5,703 nt of DNA from Limnohabitans sp. (GTDB lineage: Bacteria > Pseudomonadota > Gammaproteobacteria > Burkholderiales > Burkholderiaceae_C). The DNA is taken from contig SHXP01000155.1 in assembly GCA_009693225.1 (NCBI GenBank), positions 1-5,703 on the forward strand, written 5' to 3'. Numbering within the stretch: position 1 is the first letter of the stretch; each line of letters opens with the position of its first letter. The translations under genes were made by a program, and so were the position numbers. Shown piece after piece: positions 1 to 5,703 of this stretch. The notes under the pieces were generated by a model. The model saw only the letters and a list, made by a program, of their open reading frames with translations, was not told the DNA's origin and ran no database searches.

Positions 1-1988
1 ACCATGCGTTTCAAGCCCACGCCGACTTGCTTGCGCGCGCCCAGGTAAGCGCCGGTCAAGGTGTCTGCGTGTTTCAACTGTGCCGGTGTGCCGTCAAACA
101 CCACCTGTCCGCCGCGCTCGCCCGGGCCCGGGCCCATGTCGACGATGCGGTCGGCCGCCAGCATCACCGCCGGGTCGTGCTCGACCACCACTAGGGTATT
201 ACCGGCGTCGCGCAGGCGCAGCATGGCCTGGGTGATGCGGTGCATGTCGCGCGGATGCAAGCCGATGCTGGGTTCGTCCAGCACAAACAAGGTGTTGACG
301 AGCGAGGTGCCCAGCGCAGTCGTCAGGTTGATGCGCTGCACCTCGCCGCCGCTGAGGGTACGGCTTTGCCGGTCCAGACTGAGGTAACCGATGCCGACAT
401 CGCACAAATACTTCAAACGCGTGCGTATTTCTTCCAGCAGCAAATGCAGGGCCTGCTGCTCGCCCTGGGCATGCGCAGTCAGTGAAGCATCGGTGGCCAT
501 GTGGTCAAAAAACCGGCGTAAACGCTCGATCGGCAACAGCATCATGTCGTGCAGACACAGACCGGGCAAGGCTTCAAGCTGGCTACGTGACCATTGCACA
601 CCTTGCGGCATAAAACGTCTGGCCGCAGGCATGGCAAGCTCTGCGCCTTGCAAGCTGCCGATGCGCCACAACAGACTTTCGGTTTGTAAACGTGCGCCGC
701 CGCAGGCGCCGCACAAAGTGTAGGAGCGGTACTTGGACAACAGCACCCGGATGTGCATCTTGTAGGACTTGGTTTCCAGGTGCTCGAAGAAACGCTTCAC
801 GCCATACCACTGCTGGTTCCATTTGCCGTTCCAGTTCGGCGAGCCGTGAATCACCCAGGACTGTTGCACGGCGGTCAGTTTGTACCAGGCGGTGTCGCGC
901 GGTATGCCTGCGGTTTCCGCATGCCGCATCAAATCATCCTGGCATTCCTGCCAGGCCGGTGTTTGCATAGGCTTGATGGTACCCATGCGCAAAGTCAGTT
1001 TGTCGTTCGGAATCACCAGGCCATAGTCGACGCCGATCACTCGGCCGAAGCCTTTGCACACCGGACAGGCGCCTGCCGGTGAGTTGAAAGAAAACATGGA
1101 GGGCGCAGGCTCGCTGTAGCGCAAATCGCTGTCCGGACAATGCAGGCCGGTGGAAAATCTGAAGGCTTCGCCGTTACTGTCGGCTTGTGCGTCGACAGGC
1201 ATGCGGTAAGCGGTCATGCGGCCATTGCCTCGTTGCAAGGCCAGCTCTATGGCTTCCATGGCGCGCACATGCTCGACGTTGTGCAAACGGAATCGGTCCG
1301 CCACCACGTCCAGCACTTGCCGTTTATCGTCGAGCGCAGGTTTGGCTTTGGCGGTTTTCCTGGCTGCCGCTGTTTTTTTCGCGGCAGCGGTTGTTTTGCC
1401 TGAGACCGGTGCCGCATCCGCGACATACGTCACTTCGCGTTGCGCATGGATGCGGGTGAAACCGCTGGCGCTTAGCCAGGCCTGCAGTTCATCAGACCTG
1501 GTGTTGGCAGGCAACTCCACCGGGAAAGTGATGACCCAGCGCGGGTCAGCTTCGCTCAGGCTCATCAGTTTTTTAAAAGTGCTGTCGGCGCTGTCGTGCG
1601 CTACCGCTTGTGCGGTTTGCTTGTCGAACAATTGACCGGCACGGGCAAACAACAGCTTCAAATGGTCGTTCAGCTCGGTCATGGTGCCTACCGTTGAGCG
1701 TGAACTGCGCACCGGGTTGGTCTGATCGATGGCAATGGCAGGCGGTACGCCCTCGACCCTGTCCACCGCGGGCCGGTCCATGCGGTCCAGGAACTGGCGC
1801 GCATAGGCGCTGAAGGTTTCAACGTAGCGGCGTTGACCTTCGGCGTACAAGGTGTCGAACACCAGGCTGGATTTGCCCGAACCGCTGGGACCGGTGAACA
1901 CCGTCAGCTCGTTGGTACGGATGTCGATGTCTATGTTTTTGAGATTGTGCTGACGGGCACCGCGTATGCGTATAAATCCATGGCTCAT
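1..1988 (-). CDS. uvrA: UvrA-family excinuclease ATPase, divergent paralogue (3' end beyond window)
   Basis: This is the N-terminal 662 residues of a UvrA-family protein, the DNA-damage-recognition ATPase of nucleotide excision repair. The reading frame stays open to the left edge, so the second ABC half is outside the window. Visible in order: Walker A GPSGSGKS (33-40); the UvrA motif SAYARQFL followed by IDQTNPVR and STVGTMTEL (about 62-108); a divergent UvrB-binding-domain region (about 115-245) with an Ala/Lys/Thr-rich insert (196-218); a zinc-module region with C284, S287, C308 and C311; a Trp-rich insertion region (346-394); a second CxxC (C426, C429) before GGARL; ABC signature LSGGEVQRI (545-553); Walker B FVLDEPSIGLH (568-578); and an H-loop VEHD (602-605). 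The signature lies some 55 residues later than in E. coli UvrA. The ATG at 1988 is 7 nt after the livF stop with no strong ribosome site; an in-frame GTG at 2003 is the alternative. The motif wording resembles the extra UvrA copies of Burkholderiales, some of which are, from memory, about twice normal length, so it may not be the housekeeping copy. Confidence 0.93.
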   Translation of the reverse strand, partial: MSHGFIRIRGARQHNLKNIDIDIRTNELTVFTGPSGSGKSSLVFDTLYAEGQRRYVETFSAYARQFLDRMDRPAVDRVEGVPPAIAIDQTNPVRSSRSTVGTMTELNDHLKLLFARAGQLFDKQTAQAVAHDSADSTFKKLMSLSEADPRWVITFPVELPANTRSDELQAWLSASGFTRIHAQREVTYVADAAPVSGKTTAAAKKTAAARKTAKAKPALDDKRQVLDVVADRFRLHNVEHVRAMEAIELALQRGNGRMTAYRMPVDAQADSNGEAFRFSTGLHCPDSDLRYSEPAPSMFSFNSPAGACPVCKGFGRVIGVDYGLVIPNDKLTLRMGTIKPMQTPAWQECQDDLMRHAETAGIPRDTAWYKLTAVQQSWVIHGSPNWNGKWNQQWYGVKRFFEHLETKSYKMHIRVLLSKYRSYTLCGACGGARLQTESLLWRIGSLQGAELAMPAARRFMPQGVQWSRSQLEALPGLCLHDMMLLPIERLRRFFDHMATDASLTAHAQGEQQALHLLLEEIRTRLKYLCDVGIGYLSLDRQSRTLSGGEVQRINLTTALGTSLVNTLFVLDEPSIGLHPRDMHRITQAMLRLRDAGNTLVVVEHDPAVMLAADRIVDMGPGPGERGGQVVFDGTPAQLKHADTLTGAYLGARKQVGVGLKRM
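1335..1403 (-). other. Ala/Lys/Thr-rich low-complexity insert within the UvrA-family protein
   Basis: Residues 196-218 of the UvrA-family protein consist almost wholly of Ala, Lys, Thr and Arg, with short runs such as AAAKKTAAARK followed by KAKP. The stretch resembles the basic tails of bacterial histone H1-like proteins. It sits in the region that corresponds to the UvrB-binding domain of canonical UvrA, and ordered sequence with family-like character resumes directly after it (RQVLDVVADRF, from 223). It is probably a flexible basic linker; contact with DNA is an inference from charge only. Confidence 0.8.
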
Positions 1989-1995
1989 ACCGCCA

Positions 1996-2709
1996 TTATT
2001 CACCGAGGTAGGCGGCCCGCACTTTCGGATCATGCAGCAGGGATTTGGCCTCGCCTTGCATGCTGATTTCGCCAGATTCCATCACATAGGCGCGTTGCGC
2101 CATTTTCAAGGCGCGGCTGGCGTTTTGCTCGACCAGCAACAGCGTCACACCGAGCGCCGCGACCCCGGCGATCACCTCAAAAATCTTGTCCACCATGAGC
2201 GGGGACAATCCCATAGAAGGTTCGTCGAGCAACAGCAACCTGGGCCGGCTCAGCAGCGCGCGGCCCATGGCCAGCATTTGCTGCTCGCCACCGGACAAGG
2301 TGCCGGCCAGTTGCGCCCGGCGCTCCTTCAAGCGCGGAAACAGGCTGAACACACGCTCAATATCGGATTGAATACCGGCCGCATCGTTGCGCAAATAGGC
2401 ACCCATTTGCAAGTTTTCAAGAATGCTCATGCGCGTGAACACGCCGCGCCCCTCGGGCACCATGACTAGTCCTTGCCTGACCAGGTCCCAGCTGCCTTGA
2501 CCGCGAATGTCCTGCCCGAGGTATTCGATGCGGCCTGCGGCTGGCGTGAGCGAACCGGTGATGGCCTTCATGGTGGTGGTTTTGCCGGCGCCGTTAGAGC
2601 CGATCAGCGACACCAGTTCACCTTCGTTGACCTCGAAGCTGACACCTTTGACCGCCTGAATGCCGCCGTAGGCGACACGCAAATCCGTGACGCGGAGCAA
2701 GCTGGCCAT
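1996..2709 (-). CDS. livF: Branched-chain amino acid ABC transporter, ATP-binding protein LivF
   Basis: LivF is one of the two cytoplasmic ATPases that power the LivHM permease, importing branched-chain or related amino acids. The 237-residue product has the usual LivF length. It shows Walker A GSNGAGKT (37-44), the LivF-type segment VPEGRGVF (84-91) where most ABC proteins carry the Q-loop, the signature LSGGEQQ (138-144), Walker B LLLLDEPSMGL (158-168) and VEQN (193-196). Gln in place of the switch His in that last motif is normal for LivF and is not a defect. The ATG at 2709 follows the livG stop with no gap and has a good ribosome site, GGGAGGG, ending 6 nt upstream inside the livG 3' end. 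This points to translational coupling. LivF is the fourth liv gene, and the uvrA-family gene begins 7 nt after its TAA stop. Confidence 0.96.
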   Translation of the reverse strand: MASLLRVTDLRVAYGGIQAVKGVSFEVNEGELVSLIGSNGAGKTTTMKAITGSLTPAAGRIEYLGQDIRGQGSWDLVRQGLVMVPEGRGVFTRMSILENLQMGAYLRNDAAGIQSDIERVFSLFPRLKERRAQLAGTLSGGEQQMLAMGRALLSRPRLLLLDEPSMGLSPLMVDKIFEVIAGVAALGVTLLLVEQNASRALKMAQRAYVMESGEISMQGEAKSLLHDPKVRAAYLGE

Positions 2710-3480
2710 TCAATGCCCTCCCGTGCCGAGGTAGGCTTCGATGACCTTGGGGTCGGCTTGCACCTGTGCCGGTGTGCCTTGTGCAATTTGTTTGCCGTAG
2801 TCCAACACAGTGACCGCGTCGCACAAACCCATGACCAGTTTCACATCGTGTTCGATCAGCAAAATGGTGCGGCCGTCTTTGCGTATGCGGTCTATCAATT
2901 CGCGCAACTGCACTTTTTCAGTGGCGTTCATGCCGGCCGCCGGTTCATCCAGCGCGATCAACTGCGGCTCTGTCGCCAGTGCACGGGCGATTTCAAGGCG
3001 CCGCTGATCACCATAACTGAGGGTGCGGGCTTTGTAGTCGGCCAGTTCAGCAATGCCGACATAAGCCAGCAGTTCGTGTGCGCGTTGATTTATCGCAGCT
3101 TCTTCCGCCACAAAAGCTTTGCTGCGGAAAGTCGCGCCGAGCATGCCCGAGCCGGTGCGCACATGCCGTCCGACCATGACGTTTTCAAGCGCGGTCATCT
3201 CTGCAAACAGGCGGATGTTCTGAAAGGTACGAGCAATGCCGGCCTTGGCAACTTCGTGCACGGCTGTCGGCCGGTAAGGTTTGCCCGCCAGTTCAAAACT
3301 GCCGGTGTCAGGCGTGTACAAACCGGTGATGACATTGAAAAAAGTGGTTTTACCTGCGCCGTTGGGTCCGATCAATCCGTACACCTGACAGGGTTGTATG
3401 GTCATGCCGACGTCGCTGAGCGCCTGCAAACCGCCGAAACGTTTGGAGATAGCTTGCACATTCAACACGGGGACACTCAC
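2710..3480 (-). CDS. livG: Branched-chain amino acid ABC transporter, ATP-binding protein LivG
   Basis: LivG is the second ATPase of the HAAT-family importer and pairs with LivF on the cytoplasmic face of LivHM. The 256 residues match the family length. Motifs seen: Walker A GPNGAGKT (38-45), Q-loop TFQN (85-88), the LivG-type degenerate signature LSYGDQRRLEIARAL (154-168), Walker B LIALDEPAAGMN (174-185) and switch His in IEHD (209-212). The C-terminal VIEAYLG motif is typical of this ATPase family. The start is GTG at 3480; it overlaps the livM stop by 4 nt (GTGA) and has a full-length Shine-Dalgarno just upstream, while no closer in-frame ATG precedes the conserved N-terminus. LivG begins with the same MS-P-L pattern as I recall for E. 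coli LivG. Its stop abuts the livF ATG. No key residue is missing. Confidence 0.96.
   Translation of the reverse strand: MSVPVLNVQAISKRFGGLQALSDVGMTIQPCQVYGLIGPNGAGKTTFFNVITGLYTPDTGSFELAGKPYRPTAVHEVAKAGIARTFQNIRLFAEMTALENVMVGRHVRTGSGMLGATFRSKAFVAEEAAINQRAHELLAYVGIAELADYKARTLSYGDQRRLEIARALATEPQLIALDEPAAGMNATEKVQLRELIDRIRKDGRTILLIEHDVKLVMGLCDAVTVLDYGKQIAQGTPAQVQADPKVIEAYLGTGGH
2716..2722 (-). promoter_or_regulatory. Ribosome binding site of livF
   Basis: Minus-strand GGGAGGG lies within the last codons of livG. Its GGAGG core is 7 nt from the livF ATG, and this supports the ATG at 2709 even though livG and livF abut with no spacer. Confidence 0.7.
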
Positions 3481-4574
3481 AGGACCTCCTTGTCCGCAGG
3501 CAGCGCCTTGCCGTGTTCAGGCGAAGGCCACAAGCCGCGCGGCTGCCACAACATGATCAGAATCATTGCCAGTGCGATCAACAGCTGACGCAGAATGGCT
3601 GCATCCAGACGCCCGCCTGTCAACTCCTGCAACGGGCTGGCCACATAGCGCAGCACTTCGGGCAGCGCCGACAACAACACCGCACCCAGAATCACGCCTG
3701 GTAAATGCCCGAGGCCGCCAAGCACCACCATGGCCACAATCATCACCGACTCCATCAGGCTGAACGACTCGGGTGAGACAAAACCCTGGAACGAGGAAAA
3801 CAATACACCGGCCACGCCGCCGAAGGCGGCGCCCATGCCGAACGCCATCAGTTTGAGATCGCGGGTATTCAATCCCATGGCCTTGGCGGCAATTTCATCT
3901 TCGCGAATCGCCATCCAGGCGCGGCCGATGCGCGAATGCTCCAGGCGGTAGCAAATGAGCGCACTGACCAGCACCACCAGCAAGAAAAGATAGTAATACT
4001 GCGTGACCCCCGGCAACTCGATGAAACCCAGATCCAGCTTGCGCGACAGCGGGTGCCCCATCACAGTCATCGGATCGATCTGCCCGAGTCCCTTTGGACC
4101 GTTGGTGATGTTGACCGGGTTGTCCAGGTTATTCATAAACACACGGATGATTTCGCCGAAACCCAGCGTGACAATCGCCAGATAGTCACCGCGCAACTTC
4201 AAAGTGGGAGCGCCCAGCAACACACCGAACAAGCCGGCCAGACCGGCACCGAGGGGAATCACCGCCCACAAAGGCGTGTGCAATCCTTGCGGGAACATGG
4301 CGGCGATGGCGGGAAAGGTATCGGTCAGGTGCGGCGATGACAGCAGACCGAACATATACGCTCCCAGGGCGAAAAAGGCAACAAAGCCCAGATCCAGCAA
4401 ACCGGCGTAACCGACCACAATATTCAGACCCAGCGCCAGCATCACATACAGCAAAGCCATGTCGGCGATACGCACCCAGCCGTTGCCTATGGTTTGCAGC
4501 AGCAGCGGCAAGGCCAGCAGAACAAGGGCCCAAAGCGCGTAACGCAGGTAAGGGGTGGGCTGAGCGTGTTTCAT
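3477..4574 (-). CDS. livM: Branched-chain amino acid ABC transporter, permease LivM
   Basis: LivM is the second inner-membrane permease subunit of the importer and forms the translocation path with LivH. With ATG at 4574 it has 365 residues. The sequence is mostly hydrophobic, with helices at roughly 12-29, 37-55, 58-80 and 103-120 and several more to the C-terminus. Family motifs are GYAGLLDLGFVAF (55-67), LRGDYLAIVTLGFGEIIR (127-144), TNGPKGL (157-163) and the ATPase-contacting EAA-like loop GRAWMAIREDEIAAKAMGLN (217-236). An upstream in-frame GTG at 4604 would add ten hydrophilic residues and overlap livH by 26 nt. I prefer the ATG because it falls 4 nt after the livH stop, but neither start has a convincing ribosome site. 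The C-terminus ends in a short charged tail after QPRGLWPSPEH. The stop overlaps the livG start by 4 nt. Confidence 0.94.
   Translation of the reverse strand: MKHAQPTPYLRYALWALVLLALPLLLQTIGNGWVRIADMALLYVMLALGLNIVVGYAGLLDLGFVAFFALGAYMFGLLSSPHLTDTFPAIAAMFPQGLHTPLWAVIPLGAGLAGLFGVLLGAPTLKLRGDYLAIVTLGFGEIIRVFMNNLDNPVNITNGPKGLGQIDPMTVMGHPLSRKLDLGFIELPGVTQYYYLFLLVVLVSALICYRLEHSRIGRAWMAIREDEIAAKAMGLNTRDLKLMAFGMGAAFGGVAGVLFSSFQGFVSPESFSLMESVMIVAMVVLGGLGHLPGVILGAVLLSALPEVLRYVASPLQELTGGRLDAAILRQLLIALAMILIMLWQPRGLWPSPEHGKALPADKEVL
3484..3491 (-). promoter_or_regulatory. Strong ribosome binding site of livG
   Basis: Minus-strand AAGGAGGT, a full match to the anti-Shine-Dalgarno core, lies 3 nt before the GTG start of livG and within the last codons of livM. 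It decides the start at GTG 3480 and may offset the weaker GTG codon and the tight spacing. Confidence 0.75.
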
Positions 4575-4578
4575 GCGC

Positions 4579-5496
4579 TCATGCCCGGTCCGCGACACGC
4601 TCACCCAGCAGGCCTGAAGGGCGCAGGGTCAGCATAATGATCAACACCACAAAAGCAAAAATATCGGCGTAATGGCTGCCCAGAACACCGCCGGTCAAAT
4701 CGCCGATATAACCCGAGGCGATCGCTTCGATCAGACCAAGCAGAATGCCACCGACCACCGCCCCGGCCAGATTGCCGATGCCGCCGAAGACCGCTGCTGT
4801 GAATGCTTTGAGGCCCGGTAGAAAGCCCATGCCGTGTTGCACCGTCCCGTAGTTAGAGGCCCACATGACCCCGGCCAGTGCCGCCAGTACTGCCCCGATG
4901 ACAAAGGTGGCCGAGATCACCATATCGGGCTTGACACCCATCAAGGTGGCAACGCGCGGGTTTTCTGCAGTCGCACGCATCGCACGGCCCAGGCGAGTGC
5001 CGTTGACCAGCCACATCAGGACGGCCAGGGCAATCGCAGTGACCGCCAGAATCAGAATCTGCGTCGGTGTGATCACCGCACCGCCGACGGGAATCGGGTC
5101 GCTGGGCAGCAAGGTGGGAAAGGATTTGTAGTTCGGTTTCCAGATCACCATGGCCAGGGTCTGCAACAGGATGGACATGCCGATGGCGGTGATCAGCGGC
5201 GCCAGTTTGGGCGCGCCGCGCAAAGGGCGGTAAGCGATTTTTTCTATGGCAAAGTTCAATGCGGCTGCAACCACGGAAGCGCAAATAAGTGAAATCAACA
5301 ATATCAACCAACCGGGCAGGGCGGGGGTGTATTCCTGCAACACGCCGATCACCGTCCAACTGGTTAATGCACCGACCATCAGCACTTCACCGTGGGCAAA
5401 GTTGATCAGGTTGATGATGCCGTAAACCATGGTGTAGCCAAGGGCTACCAAGGCATAAATGCTGCCGAGCACCAGGCCATTGATGATTTGTTGCAA
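4579..5496 (-). CDS. livH: Branched-chain amino acid ABC transporter, permease LivH
   Basis: LivH is the first inner-membrane permease subunit of the importer. The product has 305 residues from TTG 5496. Conserved family segments are INGLVLGSIYALVALGYTMV (5-24), INFAHGE (31-37), IEKIAYRPLRG (84-94), AIGMSI (104-109), the EAA-like cytoplasmic loop GTRLGRAMRATAENPRVATL (166-185) and MKAFTAAVFGGIGN-like sequence near the C-terminal half (here LKAFTAAVFGGIGN). About eight hydrophobic helices are apparent. The start is uncertain: TTG 5496 is the only conventional start codon near the conserved N-terminus, yet the purine-rich ribosome site is 19 nt from it. That site is 7 nt from an in-frame ATC at 5508, from which the protein would read IDILLQQIING, where relatives as I recall them begin MDILLQQ. 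LivH is the first gene of the liv unit; its stop is 4 nt before the livM ATG. Confidence 0.93.
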   Translation of the reverse strand: MQQIINGLVLGSIYALVALGYTMVYGIINLINFAHGEVLMVGALTSWTVIGVLQEYTPALPGWLILLISLICASVVAAALNFAIEKIAYRPLRGAPKLAPLITAIGMSILLQTLAMVIWKPNYKSFPTLLPSDPIPVGGAVITPTQILILAVTAIALAVLMWLVNGTRLGRAMRATAENPRVATLMGVKPDMVISATFVIGAVLAALAGVMWASNYGTVQHGMGFLPGLKAFTAAVFGGIGNLAGAVVGGILLGLIEAIASGYIGDLTGGVLGSHYADIFAFVVLIIMLTLRPSGLLGERVADRA

Positions 5497-5513
5497 CAGG
5501 ATATCGATGACGA

Positions 5514-5521
5514 CTCTCCCC
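5514..5521 (-). promoter_or_regulatory. Probable ribosome binding site of livH
   Basis: Minus-strand GGGGAGAG is the only purine-rich stretch ahead of livH. Its GGAG core is 7 nt from an in-frame ATC codon at 5508 and 19 nt from the TTG at 5496, so its position argues for initiation at or near 5508. Confidence 0.5.
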
Positions 5522-5532
5522 AGAGGTGCGCG

Positions 5533-5538
5533 ATTGTA
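5533..5538 (-). promoter_or_regulatory. Candidate -10 element of the liv operon promoter
   Basis: Minus-strand TACAAT differs from the sigma-70 consensus TATAAT at one position. It lies just after the upstream terminator and would start transcription near 5527, giving a leader of about 20 nt that contains the livH ribosome site. No good -35 hexamer is present at 16-18 nt spacing (TGTGCG at 17 nt), so activation by a regulator would be needed or the match is chance. The site is attractive mainly because there is little other room for a promoter. Confidence 0.3.
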
Positions 5539-5541
5539 GGT

Positions 5542-5571
5542 AAAAAAAAGCCCTCCGCACAGGAAGGGCTT
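5542..5571 (-). terminator. Intrinsic terminator of the upstream MFS gene
   Basis: Read on the minus strand, a 7-bp stem (AAGCCCT at 5571-5565 pairing with AGGGCTT at 5554-5548) is extended by two C-G pairs past one bulged base, closes on a five-base loop, and runs into eight T residues (5549-5542). The first two T residues also belong to the stem. On the plus strand there is no T tract after the hairpin, so it acts in one direction. It lies 24 bases past the stop codon of the transporter gene and separates that gene from the liv operon. Confidence 0.85.
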
Positions 5572-5594
5572 ACAGATTCAGAACACTTTATCCA

Positions 5595-5703
5595 TCAATC
5601 ATTGGCATAGATGTCGACATCCTTGGTTTCCTTGATGAACAAGGTGCCGATGATGAAGGTCGCTCCTGCAATGATGATCGGGTACCACAAACCGTTGTAC
5701 ATA
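5595..5703 (-). CDS. MFS transporter, probably metabolite:H+ symporter type, C-terminal fragment
   Basis: Only the last 35 codons are in the window; the gene starts beyond the right edge. The visible residues are a hydrophobic final helix (GLWYPIIIAGATFIIGTLF) followed by a short polar tail IKETKDVDIYAND and a TGA stop. This arrangement, a last helix followed by a PET- or KET-type motif and a short acidic tail, is typical of the C-terminus of major facilitator transporters. The GLWYP start of the helix fits the MHS branch (proline/betaine, alpha-ketoglutarate or shikimate type carriers), which are inner-membrane symporters of organic solutes. The substrate cannot be told from this fragment. 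The ATG at 5702 is an internal Met codon, not a start. A strong terminator follows, so this gene is probably not cotranscribed with liv. Confidence 0.75.
   Translation of the reverse strand, partial: MYNGLWYPIIIAGATFIIGTLFIKETKDVDIYAND

Noticed and set aside
121..135. Repeated CCCGGG/GGGCCC palindrome of 15 bases
   Set aside because: It encodes the conserved Gly-Pro-Gly-Pro-Gly after the H-loop of the UvrA ATPase half and is explained by GC-rich codon choice.
1980..2010. Short ATG frame overlapping the livF stop (TAATG) ahead of uvrA
   Set aside because: It reads only ATG GCG GTA TGA and ends at once. It could aid translational coupling but is not a gene.
1966..2469. Plus-strand open frame of 167 codons opposite livF
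   Set aside because: Its composition (many His, Gln and Arg) is that of an antisense shadow, and it covers the livF Walker B and signature coding region.
2473..3588. Long plus-strand open frame of 371 codons opposite livG and the ends of livF and livM
   Set aside because: It is antisense to genes with complete ABC transporter motifs, and its translation is rich in His, Gln, Arg and Cys with no recognisable domain. It is a shadow of the codon bias on the minus strand.
3936..4340. Plus-strand open frame of 134 codons opposite livM
   Set aside because: Antisense to a well-supported permease gene; no hydrophobic pattern or motif of its own.
4574..4604. GTG start at 4604 giving a ten-residue longer LivM
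   Set aside because: It would overlap livH by 26 nt and add a hydrophilic stretch with no family match seen. The ATG at 4574 gives the tidier junction, though this is not proven.
1..5703. Possible defence system, CRISPR array, insertion sequence, tRNA or prophage remnant
   Set aside because: No direct-repeat array, terminal inverted repeats, transposase motif or cloverleaf was seen. All of the sequence is accounted for by conserved chromosomal genes and short junctions.

Overview
The window comes from a bacterial chromosome, most likely a betaproteobacterium (Burkholderiales-type; Oxalobacteraceae or a close family would fit). This is inferred from moderately high GC (judged by eye, not counted), from the LivHMGF protein sequences, and from a UvrA homologue of a kind I associate with that group. 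I cannot name a genus. Every gene I can support lies on the minus strand, so the biological order runs from high to low coordinates.

Layout in transcription order. Positions 5703-5595 hold the last 35 codons of a major facilitator transporter, probably of the metabolite:H+ symporter type. A strong minus-strand intrinsic terminator (5571-5542) ends that unit. About 30 bases further on, a compact five-gene unit begins: livH (to 4579), livM (4574-3477), livG (3480-2710), livF (2709-1996) and a uvrA-family gene (1988 to beyond the left edge). All junctions are tight: livH/livM 4 nt apart (or overlapping), livM/livG overlapping by 4 nt, livG/livF directly abutting, and livF/uvrA 7 nt apart. One polycistronic message is the natural reading.

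The liv genes encode two membrane permeases and two ATPases of a high-affinity branched-chain amino acid (HAAT family) importer. No periplasmic substrate-binding protein lies beside them here, so the binding component must be encoded elsewhere and the true substrate stays open.

The uvrA-family gene is the most unusual part. 662 codons are visible and the frame is open to the window edge. It carries a complete first ABC ATPase half but departs from housekeeping UvrA: its UvrB-binding-domain region lacks the usual cysteine pair and holds an Ala/Lys/Thr low-complexity insert, its first zinc site has Ser in place of one Cys, and its insertion region is rich in Trp. I read it as a divergent UvrA paralogue riding on a transport operon. 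No CRISPR array, insertion sequence, tRNA or rRNA was seen. There is no gene-free stretch longer than about 90 bases.
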